This document shows, in pieces, positions 34,282 to 40,623 of a stretch of DNA of 40,623 nt; position 1 is the stretch's first letter; each line of letters starts with the position of its first letter. The position numbers were made by a program, and so were the translations under genes. This DNA is from Anabaena sp. UHCC 0204 (GTDB lineage: Bacteria; Cyanobacteriota; Cyanobacteriia; Cyanobacteriales; Nostocaceae): assembly GCF_009711975.1 (NCBI RefSeq), contig NZ_VIKW01000034.1, forward strand, positions 1-40,623, in the 5' to 3' direction. The notes beneath the pieces are model-generated. The model ran no database searches, was not told where the DNA came from, and saw nothing but the letters and a program-made list of their open reading frames with translations.

Positions 34282-35796
34282 ATGAATTTCCGTGATGAAT
34301 TTAAACTTTTACTCCGCGCCCGCTACCCATTAATTTATATTCCCACCTATGAAGAGGAAAGAGTGGAAGCGGCGATTCGAGAAGAGGCGATCAATCAAGG
34401 TAATCGTCCAGTGTACACTTGGGATTTCGTGGATGGGTATCAGGGAAGTCCTAATGATGTAGGATTTGGCAAACGTAACCCATTACAGGCTTTAGAGTTT
34501 GTCGAAAAATTGACAGCTACTGCACCTGCGGTATTAATTTTACGGGATTATCATCGGTTTTTGGACGATGTGGCGATCGCTCGTAAACTCCGGAATTTAG
34601 CCCGACTGCTGAAATCGCAACCGAAAAATATTGTTTTATTATCACCACGGGTAGCTATTCCTGACGATTTGACAGAAGTATTGACAGTGGTTGAATTTCC
34701 TTTACCCAACGCCCTAGAAATCAAAACCGAGGTAGAACGATTATTAGCAGCAACTAATAATTCCCCTTCTGGTAGATTTTTGGATGATTTAGTGCGTTCT
34801 TGTCAAGGGTTATCCATGGAAAGAATTCGTCGCGTATTAGCGCGAGCAATCGCCTCCCATGGACAATTACAACCAGAAGATGTAGATTTAGTCTTAGCAG
34901 AAAAGCGTCAAACAATCCGCCAAACCCAAATTCTCGATTTTTACCCCGCCACTGAAGAAATTACTGATATTGGTGGTTTAGATAATTTGAAAGATTGGTT
35001 AATTCGGCGCGGTGGTTCATTTAGCGAAAAAGCCCGCCAATATGGTTTACCTCATCCCCGTGGATTAATGTTAGTGGGAATTCAGGGAACTGGTAAATCT
35101 TTAACAGCCAAAGCGATCGCCCATCATTGGCATTTACCTCTGTTACGCTTAGACGTAGGGCGTTTATTTGGCGGTTTAGTGGGTGAATCAGAATCTCGCA
35201 CTCGGCAAATGATACAGGTAGCAGAAGCCCTTGCGCCTTGTATACTCTGGATTGATGAAATTGATAAGGCTTTTTCTGGTTTGGGTAGCAAAGGTGATGC
35301 CGGCACTACCAGCCGAGTATTTGGGACTTTTATCAATTGGTTAGCCGAAAAAACTTCCCCTGTATTTGTCGTAGCCACTGCTAACGATATTCAAGCCTTA
35401 CCACCAGAAATGCTGCGGAAAGGCCGATTTGATGAAATTTTCTTCGTCGGTTTACCTAGCCAAGAAGAAAGAAAAGCGATTTTTAATGTGCATTTATCTC
35501 GCTTACGTCCCCATAACTTGAACAGCTATGAAATAGAGCGGTTAGCCTACGAAACCCCCGACTTTTCTGGAGCAGAAATTGAGCAAACTTTAATTGAAGC
35601 CATGCACATAGGCTTTAGCCAAAACCGCGATTTCACCACAGATGATATTTTAGAAGCCGCTAGTCAAATTATCCCTTTAGCCCGAACTGCTGTCGAGCAG
35701 ATTCAGAAACTCCAAGAATGGGCAGCGGCTGGAAGGGCGCGTTTAGCTTCCAAATACAGTCCTTTGAGTGAACGTATTCAACGGCAGAATTCATAG
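34282..35796 (+). CDS. ycf46: AAA-family ATPase, Ycf46-type
   Basis: A 504-aa AAA ATPase conserved in cyanobacteria and some plastid genomes. The N-terminal half (1-200) is the family-specific region ([17 protein letters not shown]). The AAA core has Walker A G-I-Q-G-T-G-K-S (about 269-276), Walker [12 protein letters not shown] and an R-K-G-R-F-D-E arginine-finger region. Work on Synechocystis Ycf46 has linked it to CO2 uptake and use (recalled, not shown here). Repeats follow directly after the stop. Confidence 0.88.
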   Translation: MNFRDEFKLLLRARYPLIYIPTYEEERVEAAIREEAINQGNRPVYTWDFVDGYQGSPNDVGFGKRNPLQALEFVEKLTATAPAVLILRDYHRFLDDVAIARKLRNLARLLKSQPKNIVLLSPRVAIPDDLTEVLTVVEFPLPNALEIKTEVERLLAATNNSPSGRFLDDLVRSCQGLSMERIRRVLARAIASHGQLQPEDVDLVLAEKRQTIRQTQILDFYPATEEITDIGGLDNLKDWLIRRGGSFSEKARQYGLPHPRGLMLVGIQGTGKSLTAKAIAHHWHLPLLRLDVGRLFGGLVGESESRTRQMIQVAEALAPCILWIDEIDKAFSGLGSKGDAGTTSRVFGTFINWLAEKTSPVFVVATANDIQALPPEMLRKGRFDEIFFVGLPSQEERKAIFNVHLSRLRPHNLNSYEIERLAYETPDFSGAEIEQTLIEAMHIGFSQNRDFTTDDILEAASQIIPLARTAVEQIQKLQEWAAAGRARLASKYSPLSERIQRQNS

Positions 35797-35814
35797 CAAC
35801 CACCCGGATTCTCA

Positions 35815-36030
35815 GTAGGTTGGCGTTAAAAATAGTCGTTGGGGCAAGGAAGGGAGCAGGGGAGCAGGGGAGCAGGGGAGCAGGGGAGCAGGGGAGCAGG
35901 GGAGCAGGGGAGCAGGGGAGCAGGGGAGCAGGGGAGCAGGGAGTAGGGAGCAGGAAAGAAGTTTCCCAATCACCACTGACAACTGACAACTGACAACTGA
36001 CAACTGACAACTGACAACTGACAACTGACT
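35815..36030. repeat. 35-bp conserved block plus octamer and heptamer tandem arrays
   Basis: A 35-bp block (35815-35849, starting GTAGGTTGGCGTTAAAAAT) matches the inverse block at 26375-26409 at 34 of 35 positions. Next come about 11 copies of AGCAGGGG (about 35855-35940). After a short spacer come 8 copies of ACTGACA (35975-36030, the last ending in T). Units are exact, which suggests recent slippage. No gene. Confidence 0.85.
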
Positions 36031-36055
36031 AATCCCCAATCCCCAGCCTCCAGGC

Positions 36056-37378
36056 TTAAATACCTAGTCTTTGATAAACTTGTTCTAAATGCTGGAGATG
36101 ATGTTGTGGATCAAAACAGGCTTCTATCTCTGCTGGTGTCAAGTTTTGAGTGACACGAGGATCTTTGCTGATTAAATAACGGAAGTTTCCTTCGGGTTTA
36201 TTCCATGCTGTGTGGGCGCTTTCTTGAACTATGGCATAAGCTTCTTCGCGGTTAAGTCCTTTGTCTATTAAAGTGAGTAAGACTCTTTGACTAAAGACTA
36301 CCCCGCCATAACAGTTGAGATTTCGAGCCATATTTTCGGGATAAACCAACAGGTTATTTACCAAGTTGGTGATTTCGTGCATCATGAAATGAGTCAAAAT
36401 GCAAGCGTCTGGTAAAACCACTCGTTCTACAGAACTGTGGGAAATATCCCTTTCGTGCCATAAAGCGACGTTTTCTAAAACTGCCCCTGCATGACTTCTC
36501 ACCAGTCGCGCCATCCCTGTTAACCGTTCAGAACGGATGGGATTACGCTTGTGAGGCATTGCACTAGAACCTTTTTGCCCTTTGGCGAAAAATTCTTCCA
36601 CTTCTAAAACGTCTGTTTTTTGCAGATTACGAATTTCTACAGCAAAACGTTCTATGGATGCAGCGAGTAATGCTAACTGTTGCACAAAGTCAGCATGAAT
36701 ATCACGGGAAATTACCTGTGTGGAAGCAGTATCAGGTTTGAGTCCAAGTCTTGCACAAGCGATCGCTTCTACACGAGGTTCAATATTGGCGTAAGTTCCC
36801 ACCGCACCGGATATTTTACCAACAGCAATAGTTTTCCTCAAAATTTGCAAGCGTTCTTTGTGTCGTAATACTTCCGCTAACCAACCAGCTAACTTAAAAC
36901 CAAAAGTAATTGGTTCAGCGTGAATACCATGCGATCGCCCAATCATGACTGTATCCCGATGTGCTGTGGCTTTTTTCCGAATTGCCTCAATTACATCTTC
37001 TAGACGTTTTAACAACAGATCCAAACTAGCCACTAATTGTAGTGCTAAAGCAGTATCCAAAACATCAGAACTAGTTAAACCTAAGTGAATATAACGCCCA
37101 GCATCACCCACATATTCATTAACATTTGTTAAAAAGGCAATGACATCATGACGGACTTCCGCCTCAATCTCTAGCACCCGTTTCGGGTCAAAATTCGCCT
37201 TAGCCTTAATTTCTTCAACTGCTGCTGCTGGAATATAACCCAGTTCTGCCTGTGCTTCGCAAACCGCGATTTCTACATCTAGCCAGGTTTTCAGCTTATA
37301 GGTTTCACTCCACAAATCGCCCATCTCAGGCAAAGTATAACGCTCAATCACATTCACAGCATCTAATACAACCGTCAT
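36056..37378 (-). CDS. purB: Adenylosuccinate lyase
   Basis: A 440-aa lyase of the fumarase/aspartase superfamily, which cleaves SAICAR and adenylosuccinate in purine synthesis. The core has L-T-S-S-D-V-L-D-T-A, G-R-S-H-G-I-H-A-E-P-I-T and the signature G-S-S-A-M-P-H-K-R-N-P-I. The N-terminus starts M-T-V-V-L-D-A-V-N-V-I-E-R-Y-T-L-P-E-M. Homologues begin near I-E-R-Y, so a GTG at residue 10 (37351) is an alternative start. Confidence 0.96.
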   Translation of the reverse strand: MTVVLDAVNVIERYTLPEMGDLWSETYKLKTWLDVEIAVCEAQAELGYIPAAAVEEIKAKANFDPKRVLEIEAEVRHDVIAFLTNVNEYVGDAGRYIHLGLTSSDVLDTALALQLVASLDLLLKRLEDVIEAIRKKATAHRDTVMIGRSHGIHAEPITFGFKLAGWLAEVLRHKERLQILRKTIAVGKISGAVGTYANIEPRVEAIACARLGLKPDTASTQVISRDIHADFVQQLALLAASIERFAVEIRNLQKTDVLEVEEFFAKGQKGSSAMPHKRNPIRSERLTGMARLVRSHAGAVLENVALWHERDISHSSVERVVLPDACILTHFMMHEITNLVNNLLVYPENMARNLNCYGGVVFSQRVLLTLIDKGLNREEAYAIVQESAHTAWNKPEGNFRYLISKDPRVTQNLTPAEIEACFDPQHHLQHLEQVYQRLGI

Positions 37379-38057
37379 ATTTTACATTGTAAATTACCCA
37401 GAGATTGAGTCTTCCTATTTTCCTTTCAAAGGATGTTTTAAATCTATTGGCCAAATAGAAAGCTGGTGGCTACCCACAGGTATGGCGATTTCTACTTATC
37501 CGCTAGGTAATCAATTAACAATTTTTTGTGTAAATCCAACTTTATTAACTAGAGATTAAGAAATAGGTAAAAAATATCAGCACCGAGTTTCAATCTAGCT
37601 TCTTAACCTTTAGTTAAAGGCTAGGTGATAGCATGAAGTAGCCTGTTATTTTGATAATCAATAGGCATCTACTGTCTGGTTTAGGACTTACGCAAAACAG
37701 AATGGAAGTAGGGGTAATTCATGAATTACCCCTACGCAATAATCAGGTTTTGAGTTCAATCTTGCGTAAGTCCTATGGTTATAATCTAGATTAAGCCTAG
37801 TAAATATTTACCTTTGAGAGGATGCGAACTGACAAGTCAGCACTTATGCTATAGCCATAATTTATCAATCACCATCAATCAAGTAAAAATCTAAGATCAA
37901 AATTTGGCTGATAAGTAAAGATTTTCCTCAAGATATTGGGAATACTAAAACTATCACGCCTGATCAATTTGACTAGTGATTTGACATGACCAATTTCTGT
38001 TTCAGCAATAATGCGAAAGACGTAAACCAATATTAAATTCAGGTTAAGGATGGAAAG
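37379..38057. other. Gene-free region with a nested MITE
   Basis: Apart from the element at 37682-37775 and the REP-like GCGAACTGACAAGTCAGC at 37824-37841, nothing recognisable is seen. It presumably carries the purB promoter at one end and the kinase promoter at the other. Confidence 0.5.
37682..37775. mobile_element. 94-bp MITE with an inner perfect palindrome
   Basis: TAGGACTTACGCAA (37682-37695) and TTGCGTAAGTCCTA (37762-37775) are exact 14-bp inverted ends. Between them is a perfect 28-bp palindrome (37708-37735) centred on TTCATGAA, related to 14054-14081. The arrangement suggests one repeat inserted in another. Confidence 0.7.
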
Positions 38058-39437
38058 ATGCTGGCTATACAGAGCATTAAAGATGTGGATCTGCCAAATC
38101 TCAAGCTAGAGTCAACTTTACAGGAATTACCAGTTTGGACAATTCAAATAGAGATAGATCATCCAGGTAATGAACTAGCCAAACTTTTTGAAGCAGAACC
38201 TTTATTACCAGGCATTATCTTGACTAAAAATCAAAAATATGCAGGCATGATTTCCCGTAGGCTTTTTTTTGAGCAAATGAGTCGTCCCTATGGTTTAGGA
38301 CTATTTGCAGGGCGGCCTATTGAATATTTTTATAATTTTCTACAACCAAAAGCACTTGTTTTGCCAGAGGATACACCAATTGTGGAAGCAACTCAAATAG
38401 CTTTAGGGCGATCGCACAAACAAGTCTATGAAACAATTGTGATTACCGATCAATCTTATCAGTATGGATTACTAGATTTTCATCAGTTACTTTTAGCCAA
38501 TTCTCAAATTCATATTTTAACAATACATCGCCTACAAAAAGAAAAAGAAAAAGCTAGAATAGCCAAAGCCGATTTTCGTGATCTTCAACATAACTATAGT
38601 CGCTTATTACAAAACGATAAAATGATTGCTTTGGGGCAATTAGTAGCTGGTATTGCCCATGAAATTAATAATCCTATGAATTTTATTTATGGAAATCTCA
38701 ATTATGCTATTGAATATGTTAAAGATATACTTTATGTCATAGAATGTTATCAACAAAAGAAATCCTATACTGATGTAGTATCACAAGCAAAAGAACAAGG
38801 AATTGAGATAGAATTTATCAAGGAAGATTTGCCCAAACTATTATCTTCTATGCAAGTTGGGGCAACAAGAATCAATGAAATTGTCCTATCATTACGTAAC
38901 TTTTCTAGACTGGATCAAGCAGAAATTAAATCCGTTGATATTCATGAAGGGATAGAGAACACATTAATAATTCTTCAACATAGCTTGAAAGCTAAACCTA
39001 ATCAATTAGAAATTGAAATAATTAAAGAATATGAAAGATTACCTTTAATAGAGTGCTATGCAGGACAACTAAATCAAGTATTTATGAATATTCTTGCTAA
39101 TGCTATTGATGCGCTTTCTGAAAGTGATAATTTAATTCTTAAAACGCGCAAAAATCTTCAAATTCGGATTCGCACAAAACTCACAAATGACAATCATGTT
39201 ATTATTAGTATTGCTGATAATGGTTCAGGCATACCAGAGCATATCCAAAAGCGATTATTTGATCCATTTTTTACTACCAAGCCTGTAGGCAAAGGAACAG
39301 GATTAGGATTATCAATCAGCTATCAAATTATAGTGGAAAAACACGGTGGTCAGTTTTATTGTATATCTACACCTGGAGAAGGCTCTGAGTTTATTATCAA
39401 AATTCCAGTTATCTCTAATCACAATCACTCCAAATAG
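38058..39437 (+). CDS. Sensor histidine kinase with an N-terminal CBS-like region
   Basis: A 459-aa soluble kinase. The N-terminal region (about 20-155) has P-G-I-I-L and G-M-I-S-R-R-L-F-F-E-Q-M-S-R-P-Y-G, like the CBS-type region found before GGDEF/kinase domains. A coiled-coil segment (about 158-185) leads to the H-box with H201 in L-V-A-G-I-A-H-E-I-N-N-P-M-N. The catalytic domain has the N-box N-I-L-A-N-A-I-D-A-L, G1 I-A-D-N-G-S-G-I-P and G2 G-K-G-T-G-L-G-L-S-I. No transmembrane helix is seen and no regulator is adjacent. Confidence 0.92.
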   Translation: MLAIQSIKDVDLPNLKLESTLQELPVWTIQIEIDHPGNELAKLFEAEPLLPGIILTKNQKYAGMISRRLFFEQMSRPYGLGLFAGRPIEYFYNFLQPKALVLPEDTPIVEATQIALGRSHKQVYETIVITDQSYQYGLLDFHQLLLANSQIHILTIHRLQKEKEKARIAKADFRDLQHNYSRLLQNDKMIALGQLVAGIAHEINNPMNFIYGNLNYAIEYVKDILYVIECYQQKKSYTDVVSQAKEQGIEIEFIKEDLPKLLSSMQVGATRINEIVLSLRNFSRLDQAEIKSVDIHEGIENTLIILQHSLKAKPNQLEIEIIKEYERLPLIECYAGQLNQVFMNILANAIDALSESDNLILKTRKNLQIRIRTKLTNDNHVIISIADNGSGIPEHIQKRLFDPFFTTKPVGKGTGLGLSISYQIIVEKHGGQFYCISTPGEGSEFIIKIPVISNHNHSK

Positions 39438-39459
39438 GTTTTTGGCTTTTTAACTTACC

Positions 39460-40125
39460 TTAATAAGGGTGAATTTGACTCAAAATAAAACGTAGACGGT
39501 CATAATCATCCTTTAATAATATACTTAAATGTCGTCCTGCTCTAATTAACCATTCTCTGTCATTTTTACGTAACTGATATACACCACGAATAACTGCTGC
39601 GGCCAAAGAATCTACTGGCGCACCATTAATAAAAAGTAATGTCCGCAAAAAATCAAATTGTTCCGTAAACTGGATTATAGCTTCTGTTTGACAGTGATAA
39701 ACTGCTTGGTGAATTTGTGGAGGACGGGGGGGTAAATATTGATGAATTCTACCGTTATCACTCATATTCAAAGATTTTTCTTGAAATCCCACAATCGCCG
39801 CTCGGAATTCAGTTTTTAGCATCGCAAATATCTGGGGTTGTTCCTCACGCAAAGCTTCTAAAGATAACCCCAAAGCAACAGCCCGATGTACAGAATCAAT
39901 AGGCATAGTTGTGGCATAATAGACCACAGCATAAACTTGATTCCCCGATTCCTCATCCGCCGCGCAAACCCAACTTCCAAAAGGTGGCATGGGCGGAAAA
40001 CTCAAATCTTCTGGTTCTAAACACTGAGCCAAAAATTCCGTTGTTGTAGTTTCGATTACCTCTGCAAGGTGTTGGGGATGGCGATCGCCAGTAGCAAACT
40101 GTGGTAAAGGTAGACGCATAAACAA
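39460..40125 (-). CDS. HAS-barrel domain protein, conserved in cyanobacteria
   Basis: A 221-aa protein. The N-terminal part (about 1-80) looks like a HAS-barrel (HerA/ATP-synthase beta-barrel): R-L-P-L-P-Q-F-A-T-G-D-R, T-T-T-E-F-L-A-Q-C-L and W-V-C-A-A-D-E-E-S-G-N. The rest is helical, with R-L-R-F-I-L-S-Q at the end. Function unknown; identification is from memory of the family and moderate. The start may be the second Met at 40119. Confidence 0.7.
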   Translation of the reverse strand: MFMRLPLPQFATGDRHPQHLAEVIETTTTEFLAQCLEPEDLSFPPMPPFGSWVCAADEESGNQVYAVVYYATTMPIDSVHRAVALGLSLEALREEQPQIFAMLKTEFRAAIVGFQEKSLNMSDNGRIHQYLPPRPPQIHQAVYHCQTEAIIQFTEQFDFLRTLLFINGAPVDSLAAAVIRGVYQLRKNDREWLIRAGRHLSILLKDDYDRLRFILSQIHPY

Positions 40126-40301
40126 TTAAAAATTAAAAATTAAAAATGAATAAACATATCTCTAGTACACAAAGACGTAAATCAACCAACCATTAAAAAT
40201 TCTCAACCAACTTGTTTCATCTACTTTTTTAATTATTAATTCTGGAAAAGCGTTATTAGTCAATAGTCTTAGCAAAGAACTAATGACTAATAACTAAATG
40301 A

Positions 40302-40499
40302 TTATTTCCCTTTTTTCTGGACTGTAGTTTCTACGGCTTCTAACTCTGTCAGACGGAAAGTAATGATTTTATCCCAATTACCACCTTCAAACAGTACAGC
40401 TACTTTACCATCACTAACTCTTTGTACAAGTCCTTCAGACCGATAATATGTATCAGCGGGATTTTTGACACGAACAGTTGCTCCAGGCAAGATCATCAT
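40302..40499 (-). CDS. ndhS: NAD(P)H dehydrogenase subunit NdhS
   Basis: A 65-aa protein with an SH3-like fold: [18 protein letters not shown] (about 3-20) and [22 protein letters not shown]. It matches the cyanobacterial NdhS (CRR31-like) subunit that helps ferredoxin bind the photosynthetic NDH-1 complex. The start is M1 or M2. Confidence 0.87.
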   Translation of the reverse strand: MMILPGATVRVKNPADTYYRSEGLVQRVSDGKVAVLFEGGNWDKIITFRLTELEAVETTVQKKGK

Positions 40500-40623
40500 A
40501 TTTACCCTTATTGGTTTCCTATCTACTAGCTTAATGCTTATGGCAGGGAAGAGGGATTGGTGATTGGTCAGTTGTCAGTTGTCATTAGGAAATTCTTTCC
40601 CCTGCTCCCTGCATTTTCTGTCA

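Noticed and set aside
35855-36030. Possible CRISPR array
   Set aside because: The units are 7-8 bp with no spacers, so these are simple tandem repeats.
35669-36039. Minus-strand ORFs with PAPLLPCS-type repeats
   Set aside because: They are translations of the AGCAGGGG and ACTGACA tandem arrays; period-8 DNA gives a period-8 peptide with no other coding signal.

Overview
The window reads as chromosomal DNA of a filamentous, probably heterocystous (Nostocales-type) cyanobacterium. The evidence is many HIP1 octamers (GCGATCGC), a generally AT-rich composition, and cyanobacterial gene families: ferredoxin-thioredoxin reductase catalytic subunit, NdhS, a helical carotenoid protein, a Ycf46-type AAA ATPase, XisH/XisI and an HpsE-like glycosyltransferase remnant. 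The intergenic DNA also carries the short tandem arrays and small palindromic elements typical of these genomes. I cannot name the species.

Region 1 (1-11,060) is accessory DNA around one core gene, acnB (2687-5317). It starts with a family of about 190-bp MITE-like elements built on CAGGAT heptamers; a GxxExxY protein sits among them and its 3' end recurs as a truncated copy at 2464-2551. Toxin-antitoxin-type modules follow: vapBC, a RelE/ParE pair, xisHI, an orphan antitoxin-like gene, UPF0175 with a truncated PIN protein, and a second antitoxin/PIN pair. Between them lies a very AT-rich same-strand cassette (7115-9534) of a radical SAM enzyme, a uracil-DNA-glycosylase-fold protein and a thymidylate-kinase-like protein. 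This cassette is the best candidate for an undescribed system.

Region 2 (11,200-16,570) is housekeeping and photoprotection: recR (apparently with an ATT start), miaE, recA with a LexA-like box, queG with an overlapping HAD phosphatase, and a helical carotenoid protein gene ending in a strong terminator.

Region 3 (16,570-17,130) has no complete gene. It holds a small palindromic element and what looks like a stand-alone HEARO (IscB omega RNA) ending at a vestigial iscB start codon.

Region 4 (17,134-28,531) holds a partner-switch signalling cluster (RsbW-like kinase, response regulator-GAF-PP2C phosphatase, NarL-type regulator). It continues with a lipopolysaccharide-transport set (LptA-like, LptB, LptF/G-like), ftrC with DUF309, a DUF58 protein, mtnA and an ABC-2 ATPase.

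Region 5 (28,760-40,499) has a truncated HpsE-like gene and another glycosyltransferase lying between the ABC-2 ATPase and its permease. It then has a Tat-type flavoprotein with an internal Rieske domain, a zinc-ribbon membrane protein, the Ycf46-type ATPase, purB, a histidine kinase, a HAS-barrel protein and ndhS. Intergenic spaces carry nested MITEs and short tandem repeats.
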